A stretch of DNA of 64,000 bases from Chryseobacterium lacus (GTDB taxonomy: Bacteria > Bacteroidota > Bacteroidia > Flavobacteriales > Weeksellaceae): contig NZ_QPIE01000006.1 in NCBI RefSeq assembly GCF_003336205.1, positions 124,001 to 188,000 of the forward strand, in the 5' to 3' direction. Shown in pieces: positions 55,854 through 63,601 of this stretch (within the stretch, counting starts at the first letter, position 1; each line of letters starts with the position of its first letter). The position numbers and the translations under genes are program-made. The notes beneath the pieces are model-generated. The model was not told the origin of the DNA, did no database searches, and was given only the letters and a program-made list of their open reading frames with translations.

Positions 55854-55875
55854 AAACCGCCGAAGTTGGCGGTTT
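55854..55875. terminator. Bidirectional terminator between convergent genes
   Basis: 8-bp stem AAACCGCC/GGCGGTTT with a 6-nt loop, flanked by T-rich tracts in both directions, 27 bp after the histidine kinase and 5 bp before the DUF6705 stop. Confidence 0.85.
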
Positions 55876-55879
55876 AAAT

Positions 55880-56452
55880 TTATTGTTTAGTAAAAATCAA
55901 ATCTTTGGTTACTGGTAAATAAACTGTAAGGTCAGGATTACCCGGACAATCACCATCTCTTAGAACTCTACTGTTGGGCTTGTAATCCCAAGAAATTTGA
56001 GTTGGATTAAGTTTCTTTAAAATTATATCACCCCAACCAACACGACAATTAGTACCACTATACAAGAAGACAACAGAGTTTTTATATGGTAATGTCCAAT
56101 AGCTATACAATTCAATATGAGGAAGACTGAGATTATAGGTATCTTGTAAAATTATTCCAGTACTAATATTCTTTACAATATATTTTATAATTAAAGCATC
56201 CATATAATACGTTTTTTTTGTGCTTTTTTCTAATTTATTTTCTTGTTTTGTAATGTAAAGTGTTATTTCTTTACCCTGATAAGCAGTTTTATATGTACCA
56301 ATATAAGGAGTTAGTTCATTATTCAAATCTTTTAAATAAGCACCTTGTGGAATTTCATCTATGTCAGTATTAATAGGTAAAGTTTGCGCTCTGCATGAAA
56401 GGAAGCTCAATAAGAGTCCTAATATAAAAAACGGCGTGTATAATGTTTTCAT
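55880..56452 (-). CDS. DUF6705 family secreted protein
   Basis: This 190-residue protein has a signal peptide with a possible lipobox (LLLSFLSCRAQ) and the DUF6705 pattern: TYKTAYQGKEITLYITKQEN, YYMDALIIKYIVKN and GWGDIILKKLNPTQISWDYK. The family is common and often multi-copy in Chryseobacterium-like genomes; function unknown. It lies 21 bp after the JAMM-type lipoprotein gene, so the two are co-transcribed. Confidence 0.85.
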   Translation of the reverse strand: MKTLYTPFFILGLLLSFLSCRAQTLPINTDIDEIPQGAYLKDLNNELTPYIGTYKTAYQGKEITLYITKQENKLEKSTKKTYYMDALIIKYIVKNISTGIILQDTYNLSLPHIELYSYWTLPYKNSVVFLYSGTNCRVGWGDIILKKLNPTQISWDYKPNSRVLRDGDCPGNPDLTVYLPVTKDLIFTKQ

Positions 56453-56473
56453 AATTAATTATTAATTTGTATT

Positions 56474-58048
56474 TTAAGGACATGATGTTGCTATTGGGTT
56501 GCCGTTGGCATCTAAGGTAATGTTATCTACGTTACCATTTTCGTCAATTCTATGTACGATCATATTAGCTGGAGCTATATCCATCAAACCAAAGGTACTG
56601 AATAAAAGTTTTTCGACTCCTTTATGGTTAAGATTCTGGCCGATATTATCCACATAATTTGCATTTCCCTCTAAAGCTCTCGCCTTTTTTTGATAATCTT
56701 TTTCTAATCTGTCGAAATCATAGTTTTTCTGAGAAATAGTCCCTGCATATTGCAATGTACCATTAAACCGAATCAGATAATTAAAATACCTGAAACCTCC
56801 AACACAAGCACATGCTTCTTTTGCTACAAACCCTTCAAAAGGAGTTGTAATAGGAGTACTGGCAGGAGAAGATACAATCGTAGTAAATAAGGCACTAATA
56901 TCTGGTGGAGACAGCATCTTAATTCCCTCTGGAGTATGATTATGATAATAACCGGTATTTCCGGGCAACAAACTCTGGAGCTTTATGTGATGAGCTCCAC
57001 CTTGTACTATATTTGTTGGGTTGCCATTCGCATCTACTGCAAAACCAATTTCGCCAGCTTCATCATTTGTTTTCATTGATTTTTCTTTCAGGGCTTCAAG
57101 CCTTTCCTGTACTGTCGGATCTTGCAACATTTGTTTCGTTTTCTCACACGGTGTCCTGCGGTCCAGAGGAGGCAAATTCGGAAGTGTAGGAATTCCTATG
57201 ATACATCCTCCATCATCACCTATTCCCGTGGAAGGTTGTGTAGGCTCGGTTGGAATTTCTATACATTCTACAGGAGTGTGTGGTGGACAAGTTTCACATG
57301 GTGGATCGAGACTTCCGCCTCCACCCCCGCCTCCGCTTCCAGGTGGATCAGAGGGAGCTATGGTTTCATCTTCCTCTTCTAAACAGCTATATTTAGTAAT
57401 TGTATAAACACTGGGAGGGATTTCAGCAATACAGCTGCCCCAATCTTGCCAATTAGATTGATCGTGTTGATGTTGGCTGCAGGAAACCCAAATTGTCTCG
57501 GTCGTCCAGCCACAACTCATTCTTGCAAGCTGATTGTTTCCGTTAAAAGTGCCAGAAGCAAGTTCACTAACAGTTGAATTATTAGCATAGGAATATATTC
57601 CATTTCTAATGTTATTCTTTTCTTGCTGGGTTAAATTATAGGTAACAATAAATTCTTTATACGTTCCGTCGGGAAGTGGGGTAAGCAGCAAATTCTCCAT
57701 AGGATCATTTGGAGAAGGATTAGTTCTTTCTATCGCGAAAGTATAGGTATGATAATTCGGTCCGTTTTCAATGTAGATTACCTGCTCGGTATCAATACTA
57801 ATACTGTCCCCGAAACTCACCATTTTGCCAAATATGTTTTTCGGCATTGTTTTTTTGATATTTTCTTTGGCTGCTTTCAGCTGAGGAAGTAATTTTTGCT
57901 TGTGCACACTTTCATTCAAAGAAATGATTCGTGATACCAACTCACTTTTTGCTCCTTCTTCCTGATAATGCAAATCCTGTAAGTGATCGTTTCTGCAGGC
58001 TGCCAGCACCAAAAGAATAAGCAGAAAGCTTAACAATTTGAGTTTCAT
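56474..58048 (-). CDS. Lipoprotein with JAB/MPN (JAMM-like) metalloprotease domain
   Basis: This 524-residue protein has a lipobox (LILLVLAACRND, Cys 18). After a structured N-terminal half and a Pro/Gly-rich linker (near residues 225-290), the C-terminal half carries a JAMM-type pattern: a glutamate in EAGEIGFAVDANG near residue 330, then YYHNHTPEGIKMLSPPDIS near residue 368 (HxH...SxxD). This is the zinc-binding signature of JAB/MPN domains (isopeptidase/metalloprotease), here outside the cytoplasm, which is unusual for the fold. The neighbouring DUF6705 gene and the divergent XRE regulator may form a unit. Confidence 0.75.
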   Translation of the reverse strand: MKLKLLSFLLILLVLAACRNDHLQDLHYQEEGAKSELVSRIISLNESVHKQKLLPQLKAAKENIKKTMPKNIFGKMVSFGDSISIDTEQVIYIENGPNYHTYTFAIERTNPSPNDPMENLLLTPLPDGTYKEFIVTYNLTQQEKNNIRNGIYSYANNSTVSELASGTFNGNNQLARMSCGWTTETIWVSCSQHQHDQSNWQDWGSCIAEIPPSVYTITKYSCLEEEDETIAPSDPPGSGGGGGGGSLDPPCETCPPHTPVECIEIPTEPTQPSTGIGDDGGCIIGIPTLPNLPPLDRRTPCEKTKQMLQDPTVQERLEALKEKSMKTNDEAGEIGFAVDANGNPTNIVQGGAHHIKLQSLLPGNTGYYHNHTPEGIKMLSPPDISALFTTIVSSPASTPITTPFEGFVAKEACACVGGFRYFNYLIRFNGTLQYAGTISQKNYDFDRLEKDYQKKARALEGNANYVDNIGQNLNHKGVEKLLFSTFGLMDIAPANMIVHRIDENGNVDNITLDANGNPIATSCP

Positions 58049-58084
58049 ACGTTAATAAGTTTTTTAGTTACAATTAATTTTCTC

Positions 58085-58092
58085 CGAAATTA
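58085..58092 (-). promoter_or_regulatory. Near-consensus -7 element for the JAMM lipoprotein operon
   Basis: TAATTTCG on the minus strand matches TAnnTTTG with one mismatch, 37 bp before ATG 58048. Confidence 0.35.
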
Positions 58093-58127
58093 GAATAAGT
58101 TTCCTACCAATGTCATTACAATTTTAT

Positions 58128-58135
58128 TATTTTTG
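58128..58135 (+). promoter_or_regulatory. -7 element TATTTTTG for the XRE gene
   Basis: Exact TAnnTTTG match 17 bp before ATG 58152. Confidence 0.55.
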
Positions 58136-58151
58136 ATTAAAATTTTAATAA

Positions 58152-58526
58152 ATGAGTATTGGTCATAAAGTGAGGAGACATCGTGAGATAAAAGGATGGT
58201 CACAAGAAGATCTCGCAATAAGATTAGATGTAACGCAAGGAACTATTTCTAATATTGAATCTGATAAAAGCATTCCTAATTCTTTGCTTTTGAACAAGAT
58301 CGCTAAAGAACTGGAAGTAGATATTAATGATTTACTTAATGATAGTCAAAACATTATTTTTTCCAATAATGAATTTAAGGATTCTAGTTTTGGTATTCAA
58401 CAATATTGTCACATAACAAATATGCAATCTCCCGAGTTAATTGAAAATATCCTAAAAAACCAACAAAACATTACCCAGCTTATTGAATCTCAGAATAGGC
58501 TGATTGAGAAACTCATCAACAAATAA
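58152..58526 (+). CDS. XRE-family HTH regulator with coiled-coil tail
   Basis: This 124-residue protein has a Cro/C1-type HTH at residues ~4-62 (VRRHREIKGWSQEDLAIRLD, TQGTISNIESDKSIPNS) and a C-terminal helix of alternating hydrophobic residues (ENILKNQQNITQLIESQNRL) likely to form a dimer coiled coil. No signal-binding domain is visible. It is divergent from the JAMM lipoprotein operon with only 103 bp between starts, so regulation of that operon is plausible. Such short XRE proteins are also common next to mobile genes. Confidence 0.88.
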   Translation: MSIGHKVRRHREIKGWSQEDLAIRLDVTQGTISNIESDKSIPNSLLLNKIAKELEVDINDLLNDSQNIIFSNNEFKDSSFGIQQYCHITNMQSPELIENILKNQQNITQLIESQNRLIEKLINK

Positions 58527-58548
58527 ATCCAAAAAAACATCATAAAAG

Positions 58549-58581
58549 AAAGACCGTTTCAATTACGATGAAACGGTCTTT
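58549..58581. terminator. Bidirectional terminator between XRE gene and lpdA
   Basis: 13-bp perfect stem AAAGACCGTTTCA/TGAAACGGTCTTT with a 7-nt loop, serving the two convergent genes. Confidence 0.9.
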
Positions 58582-58604
58582 TTACTGTCAAATTTTGATG
58601 AAAA

Positions 58605-59996
58605 TTAAATGTGAATCACTTCGCCATAAGCTGCGGCTACGGCTTCCATGATGGCTTCCGAAACTGTAGGATGCGGGTGAATTGATTTGATGATTTCATG
58701 TCCTGTTGTTTCCAGTTTTCTGGCGACGACAGCTTCGGCGATCAGATCTGTAACACCTTCGCCAATCATGTGACAACCAAGCCATTCGCCATATTTGGCG
58801 TCAAAAATCACTTTAATAAATCCGTCCGTATTTCCGTTAGCGGTAGCTTTTCCGGATGCAGAAAGCGGGAACTTTCCAACTTTTATTTCAAAACCCTGAT
58901 CTTTTGCCTGCTTCTCGGTAAGCCCTACTGAAGCAACTTCCGGGTGACAGTAGGTACATCCTGGAATATTTCCGTAATCAATTTTTTCGATGTGAATTCC
59001 TTTAATTTTTTCCACACAGGTAATTCCTTCTGCAGAAGCAACGTGTGCCAACGCCTGAGTAGGAATGATATCTCCGATGGCATAATAACCCGGCACTGAA
59101 GTTTCATACCAATCATTTACCAAAACTTTTCCCTTATCAGTCTGAATCCCCACATCTTCCAAGCCGATATTTTCAATATTTGCAGAAATTCCCACTGCTG
59201 AAAGTAAAATATCTGCTTCTAAAGTGATCTCGCCGCCTGAAGTTTTTACGGTAGCTTTCACGCCGTTTCCGGAGGTATCCACACTTTCCACAGACGCATT
59301 GGTCATGATCTCAATTCCTGATTTTTTCAAAGATTTTTCAAGATGTTTTGAGATTTCCTCATCTTCTACAGGCACGATATTCGGCATAAATTCTACCACC
59401 GTTACCTTAGTTCCCATCGTATTATAAAAATCAGCAAATTCAATTCCTATCGCACCGGATCCTACTACAATCATGGATTTTGGCTGTTCCGGAAGTGCTA
59501 AAGCCTGGCGATAACCGATCACCTTTTTTCCATCCTGTGGAAGGTTGGGCAATTCTCTGGAACGGGCTCCGGTTGCAATGATAATATGTTGAGCTGCATA
59601 TTCGGAAGTTTTTCCTTCTGCATCTTTAACTTCAATCTTTTTTCCGGGCTTCACTTTGGCACTTCCCATAATGACATCAATCTTGTTTTTCTTCATCAGA
59701 AACTGGATTCCGCCACTCATTTTTGACGCTACACCTCGGCTTCTCTGGATGACTTTAGAAAAATCAAATCCGGGATTTTCCACTTTGTTCAGTCCGTAAT
59801 CTTCTGCATGATTCAGATAATGAAATACATGAGCAGATTTCAGCAAGGCTTTCGTAGGGATGCAACCCCAGTTCAAACAGATTCCTCCTAAATTTTCTTT
59901 TTCAACAATGGCAGTTTTGAATCCTAACTGTGAAGCTCTGATTGCAGTAACATATCCTCCGGGACCACTCCCGACAACAATAATATCGTAGTTCAT
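58605..59996 (-). CDS. lpdA: Dihydrolipoyl dehydrogenase (E3)
   Basis: This 463-residue flavoprotein has FAD-binding GSGPGGYVTAIRASQLG at the N-terminus, redox site GGICLNWGCIPTKALLKSAH (Cys 41 and 46), NAD-binding VVGSGAIGIEFADFYNTMGT near residue 178, and the C-terminal dimer site HPHPTVSEAIMEA that supplies the catalytic His-Glu pair. It regenerates lipoamide for 2-oxoacid dehydrogenases. The fused E1 gene on the same strand 0.6 kb upstream suggests they act together, but a separate promoter (exact -7 boxes at 60013-60020 and 60021-60028) implies independent control. Confidence 0.96.
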   Translation of the reverse strand: MNYDIIVVGSGPGGYVTAIRASQLGFKTAIVEKENLGGICLNWGCIPTKALLKSAHVFHYLNHAEDYGLNKVENPGFDFSKVIQRSRGVASKMSGGIQFLMKKNKIDVIMGSAKVKPGKKIEVKDAEGKTSEYAAQHIIIATGARSRELPNLPQDGKKVIGYRQALALPEQPKSMIVVGSGAIGIEFADFYNTMGTKVTVVEFMPNIVPVEDEEISKHLEKSLKKSGIEIMTNASVESVDTSGNGVKATVKTSGGEITLEADILLSAVGISANIENIGLEDVGIQTDKGKVLVNDWYETSVPGYYAIGDIIPTQALAHVASAEGITCVEKIKGIHIEKIDYGNIPGCTYCHPEVASVGLTEKQAKDQGFEIKVGKFPLSASGKATANGNTDGFIKVIFDAKYGEWLGCHMIGEGVTDLIAEAVVARKLETTGHEIIKSIHPHPTVSEAIMEAVAAAYGEVIHI

Positions 59997-60012
59997 TTTC
60001 CTAAAATTTAAA

Positions 60013-60028
60013 CAAAATTACAAAAATA
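60013..60028 (-). promoter_or_regulatory. Two adjacent -7 elements (TATTTTTG, TAATTTTG) for lpdA
   Basis: Minus-strand TATTTTTG (60021-60028) and TAATTTTG (60013-60020) both match TAnnTTTG exactly, 17-25 bp upstream of ATG 59996. Confidence 0.5.
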
Positions 60029-60139
60029 AATCTTAGTGAAAATTAACAAATCATCAAATGTAAAAACCAGACTCTATTAGCAATATGTTAATACAACGTG
60101 AACAACATAGTTGATTTTTTTATATTCAAAAAAAATATA

Positions 60140-60147
60140 TAGATTTG
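60140..60147 (+). promoter_or_regulatory. -7 element TAGATTTG for the 87-aa gene
   Basis: Exact TAnnTTTG match 176 bp before ATG 60324, implying an unusually long leader. Confidence 0.45.
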
Positions 60148-60323
60148 CAATACAATTTCGTATTAATTATTAAGAATAATTCTTTTAGAAAGATAAATTT
60201 AATTATTAATGAGATTCCTGATTTCATAATGTAAATTCATTCATTTGGAATCATAAATAACACAAATGTAAAAACAGATCTGTAATGCATACCCTGCAAT
60301 TCGGATAAAAAAGTTAAGTTATC

Positions 60324-60587
60324 ATGAAATACACTTTGTTGAAACGAAGAAAAAGTGTGAACGTAAAAAGCAATTCGGAGTTTGTCACCTGGATGAGGAA
60401 AAATGACATTGAACCCTGGCATACGAATGAAGAGTTTATGAAAGGCTACGCTCACAGAAAAATGACGTTCGAGAATATTGACATTCCGTACGAAAACCCT
60501 TCCCTATTTGTAGAGGCACTCGTAAAAAATAATCTCCTGAAAATAGAGAAAAGGATGCAAAACTTCTGGAGTTTCCTGAAGAAATGA
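60324..60587 (+). CDS. Small hypothetical protein (87 aa)
   Basis: This basic protein begins MKYTLLKRRKSVNVKSNSEF and continues VTWMRKNDIEPWHTNEEFMK, then FENIDIPYENPSLFVEALVK. It has no signal peptide or membrane segment and no recognised domain. It has its own promoter-like box and is followed by a hairpin, both supporting a real gene. It sits alone between lpdA and the fused E1 gene. Function unknown. Confidence 0.6.
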   Translation: MKYTLLKRRKSVNVKSNSEFVTWMRKNDIEPWHTNEEFMKGYAHRKMTFENIDIPYENPSLFVEALVKNNLLKIEKRMQNFWSFLKK

Positions 60588-60594
60588 GATTCAT

Positions 60595-60622
60595 AAAAAA
60601 ACTGCCGAAAGTCAGCAGTTTT
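60595..60622 (-). terminator. Terminator of the fused E1 gene (also serves the 87-aa gene)
   Basis: Stem AAAACTGC/GCAGTTTT (60598-60622) with a T-run on the minus-strand side, 7 bp past the E1 stop. Confidence 0.75.
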
Positions 60623-60629
60623 AGTAATT

Positions 60630-63059
60630 CTATAGAGCGGGAAATTTCTTCGGATTAATTTCGGTGAACAGTCCGTAAATTTTTTCCACCATATCATCCA
60701 CAGACGGTTTACTGAAATAATCGCCATCGCTTGCATAAGGCGGCCGGTGATTTTCTGCCGTAAGCGTAAGCGGATCGCTATCCAGATATCGGAATCCTTT
60801 TTGCTTTTCCAGAATCTGCTGCAGGATAAATGCCGAGGTTCCGCCTTCCACATCTTCATCAATGACCACAAGACGATTGGTCTTCTTCACACTTTCTGAA
60901 ATTTCATGAGTTAAATCAAAAGGAATAAGTGACTGAACATCAATAACCTCTGCAGAAATTCCGAGTTTTTCTAATTCCGAAGCTGCTTCCATCACCAATC
61001 TCCAGGTGGAACCATACGTTAGCAAAGTAACATCCTTTCCTTCTTTCGTAGTTTCAATTTTCCCTACAGGAACGGTAAATTCTCCCAAATTATCCGGTTG
61101 TTTTTCCTTCAAACGATATCCGTTCAGGCATTCTACAATGAGTGCTGGTTCGTCGCTCTGCAACATCGTATTGTAAAAACCGGCAGCTTTTGTAAGATTT
61201 CTTGGAACCAGAATATTAATTCCTTTTGAGAGATTTATAATTCCTGCCATCGGCGACCCTGAATGCCAAATTCCTTCCAGACGATGTCCTCGGGTTCGGA
61301 TAATGAGCGGCGCTTTTTGTCCGCCACGGGTGCGATATTGTACGGTAGCAAGATCATCACTCATACCCTGTAAACAATAAAGAATATAATCCAAATACTG
61401 AATTTCAGCAATAGGCCTTAATCCTCGCATTGCCATTCCGATTCCTTGCCCAAGAATGGTGGCTTCACGAATTCCGGTATCTGCAATCCGCATTTCTCCG
61501 TATTTTTCCTGCATTCCTTCCAAGCCTTGGTTCACATCGCCAATATTTCCTGTATCCTCACCAAAGATCAGGGTTTCAGGATATTTTTCAAAAATTTTAT
61601 CAAAATTATTACGCACTACCACTCTGCCGTCCACTTCTTCAGAACTTTCACTAAAGACTGGTTTTACTTCTTTTACATGGGTAGCTTTCCACTGGGATTG
61701 CGAATATAAATGAGAGGAATAATTGTCTTTTTCAACAGCGAAGAGTTCATCATACTTCTTTTGAAGCTGAGTTCTTTCAGCAGAAACTGAACCACGGGTT
61801 AACAGTAAAGCCTTTCTGGCAAGATGGAAAATATCTCTTTTCGCAACAGAAATCAATGCTTTAAACTTGATTACTTCAGCAGAAATTTCATTGTTTTCAT
61901 AGGTAAGTTTTTCTACCAAAGGCAATATTTGATCTTTTAGTGCAACAATTGGTCTTTGATAATCTTCCCAGGCTTTTTTCTGACCCTCTTTTACTGTCTT
62001 CTTTGCTTCAGCATCTATCGCATTTAATTCCTCTAAAGTGGCCAAAATTTCTTCCTGACCTTCTATTTCTACAGAATAGCTCAGAATCCATTCACGGAAT
62101 TTAAGCAAACCATCGTATTCACTTTCCCAGGTGAGCCTTTCTTCATTTTTATACCGTTCGTGTGATCCGGAAGTGGAATGTCCTTGAGGCTGCGTCACTT
62201 CCACAACATGAACTACTACCGGAATACTTTCTGTTCTCGCAAAATGTTCCGCTTTTGCATAGGCATCTAATAAGGCAGGATAATCCCAGGCTTTTACCTG
62301 GATAATTTCGCAACCTTGATTTTCTCCTTCTTTTCTCTGAAAACCGGAGAGCATTTCTGAAATATCAGCTTTAGCGCGCTGATTATGAGTAGGAACAGAA
62401 ATTCCATAGCCATCGTCCCAAATGGAGACAATCATGGGAACCTGTAATGCGCACGCTGCGTTCAGGGTTTCCCAAAAGTGGCCTTCAGCAGTAGAGGCAT
62501 CGCCAATAGTTCCAAAAGCAACTTCGTTTCCGTTGTTGGAAAATTTTTCGGAACCATCAAATTTTATCTGTTTGAAAACTTTAGAAGCCTGAGCCAGGCC
62601 AAGCAACCTTGGCATTTGTCCACCGGTTGGGGAAATATCAGAAGAAATATTTTTAAGTTTTGTTAAATCTTTCCAACTCCCGTCTTCATTCAATGTTCTG
62701 GAAGCAAAATGCCCGTTCATTTGTCTTCCTGCTGAAGCTGGTTCACGGGTTATATCTGTATCTGCATACAGTTGTGCATAAAAACTTTCTATGGTTAAAA
62801 CGTTTACTGCCAATGCAAAAGTCTGGTCTCGGTAATATCCTGAACGCCAATCACCATCCCGGAATACTTTGGCCATCGCCAATTGCGGAAGTTCCTTTCC
62901 GTCTCCGAAAATTCCGAATTTAGCTTTTCCGGTCAACACTTCCCTTCTTCCTAGCAGGGACATCTCTCGGGAAATGCGTCCCAATCGATAATCCTGAAGC
63001 ACGGATTTTTTAAAATCTTCGAAGGAAATCTGCTGTGTATCTATATAGGTAGTCTGCAT
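60630..63059 (-). CDS. 2-oxoacid dehydrogenase E1, fused alpha and beta subunits
   Basis: This 809-residue protein joins an alpha-type TPP domain (GDASTAEGHFWETLNAACAL near residue 185, the GDG-like TPP/Mg motif) to a beta-type transketolase domain starting near residue 475 (LIFGEDTGNIGDVNQGLEGM), followed by IRTRGHRLEGIWHSGSPMAG and the C-terminal DEDVEGGTSAFILQQIL. In most bacteria these are separate genes; fusion is known in Bacteroidota. The likely substrate is branched-chain 2-oxoacids (2-oxoisovalerate), inferred from the alpha/beta type. E2 is not nearby; E3 (lpdA) is the next minus-strand gene. Confidence 0.92.
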   Translation of the reverse strand: MQTTYIDTQQISFEDFKKSVLQDYRLGRISREMSLLGRREVLTGKAKFGIFGDGKELPQLAMAKVFRDGDWRSGYYRDQTFALAVNVLTIESFYAQLYADTDITREPASAGRQMNGHFASRTLNEDGSWKDLTKLKNISSDISPTGGQMPRLLGLAQASKVFKQIKFDGSEKFSNNGNEVAFGTIGDASTAEGHFWETLNAACALQVPMIVSIWDDGYGISVPTHNQRAKADISEMLSGFQRKEGENQGCEIIQVKAWDYPALLDAYAKAEHFARTESIPVVVHVVEVTQPQGHSTSGSHERYKNEERLTWESEYDGLLKFREWILSYSVEIEGQEEILATLEELNAIDAEAKKTVKEGQKKAWEDYQRPIVALKDQILPLVEKLTYENNEISAEVIKFKALISVAKRDIFHLARKALLLTRGSVSAERTQLQKKYDELFAVEKDNYSSHLYSQSQWKATHVKEVKPVFSESSEEVDGRVVVRNNFDKIFEKYPETLIFGEDTGNIGDVNQGLEGMQEKYGEMRIADTGIREATILGQGIGMAMRGLRPIAEIQYLDYILYCLQGMSDDLATVQYRTRGGQKAPLIIRTRGHRLEGIWHSGSPMAGIINLSKGINILVPRNLTKAAGFYNTMLQSDEPALIVECLNGYRLKEKQPDNLGEFTVPVGKIETTKEGKDVTLLTYGSTWRLVMEAASELEKLGISAEVIDVQSLIPFDLTHEISESVKKTNRLVVIDEDVEGGTSAFILQQILEKQKGFRYLDSDPLTLTAENHRPPYASDGDYFSKPSVDDMVEKIYGLFTEINPKKFPAL

Positions 63060-63078
63060 TTTGAATGATTATATTCAG

Positions 63079-63086
63079 CAAAGATA
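63079..63086 (-). promoter_or_regulatory. -7 element TATCTTTG for the fused E1 gene
   Basis: Exact TAnnTTTG match 20 bp upstream of ATG 63059. Confidence 0.55.
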
Positions 63087-63107
63087 TGAAAATTGTACTT
63101 TTGGTAT

Positions 63108-63144
63108 AAAAAAGAATCTTCCGGTGTTTCACAACAGCGGAAGA
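63108..63144 (-). terminator. Terminator of the 65-aa lipopeptide gene
   Basis: Stem TCTTCCG/CGGAAGA (63117-63144) with a 14-nt loop and a T-rich run on the minus strand (plus A-rich 63108-63116), 45 bp past the stop. Confidence 0.7.
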
Positions 63145-63189
63145 AAAAAAACACAAATGATGAAAAAAAATTTATTTAATAATATTAAT

Positions 63190-63387
63190 TTATTTTCTTG
63201 GTGGAGGAAGTGGATCGCCTGGTAAAATACTTAAATCTCTACCTTGTGCAGAATCCCGAGCCATTGCTGAGTTTTCCATTACTTCCAGATTTGCAGTATC
63301 CTCAGGGCTAATCATATCGTCATGCGTTCTACAAGATACAGTTCCTAATAAGGTAAGTACACATGCTGTTATAATAAGTTTTTTCAT
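63190..63387 (-). CDS. Small lipoprotein/lipopeptide (65 aa)
   Basis: It begins MKKLIITACVLTLLGTVSCR, a lipobox with Cys 19, leaving a mature part of about 47 residues: acidic first (MISPEDTANLEVMENSAMAR) and then SILPGDPLPPPRK at the C-terminus, rich in proline and ending in basic residues. No domain is recognised; the form (lipidated, short, Pro-rich end) recurs in Weeksellaceae genomes as far as I recall. It has its own promoter (TTTG-N21-TACATTTG) and terminator, and is divergent from a signal-peptide-bearing regulator candidate. Confidence 0.8.
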   Translation of the reverse strand: MKKLIITACVLTLLGTVSCRTHDDMISPEDTANLEVMENSAMARDSAQGRDLSILPGDPLPPPRK

Positions 63388-63432
63388 AATAATTATTTTT
63401 AGTTGGTTTAAATTCTGTTGTTATTACTGAGG

Positions 63433-63465
63433 CAAATGTAGGAGCATTTGGCTATACCAATCAAA
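63433..63465 (-). promoter_or_regulatory. Promoter of the lipopeptide gene (-33 TTTG, -7 TACATTTG)
   Basis: Exact -7 match at 63433-63440 and TTTG at 63462-63465, with 21 bp between them, close to the Bacteroidota consensus. It is the best-formed promoter in the window; leader about 40 nt. Confidence 0.7.
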
Positions 63466-63601
63466 TATTCGCACCGGTGGTTTATAAAAAATAACAGGGA
63501 AATTAGCAATTTGGGGGAAGGTTTTTTAGAAAAAATAGGCGTAAATTCGCAAAAGCTGTGTTCAGAAACCGGTAAAAAATAAAAATAAAGAACTTAAATA
63601 A

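Larger units (their letters stand above)
59997..60323. other. AT-rich region: lpdA promoter and leader of the 87-aa gene
   Basis: Two overlapping-position -7 matches for lpdA (60013-60028, minus) lie 17-32 bp from its ATG. A plus-strand -7 box at 60140-60147 starts a leader of ~170 nt containing a small AT hairpin AATTATT/AATAATT. No other ORF is supported. Confidence 0.4.

Noticed and set aside
60452-60871. 139-codon minus-strand ORF over the start of the 87-aa gene and end of E1
   Set aside because: It is out of frame with the well-supported E1 gene and crosses its terminator.
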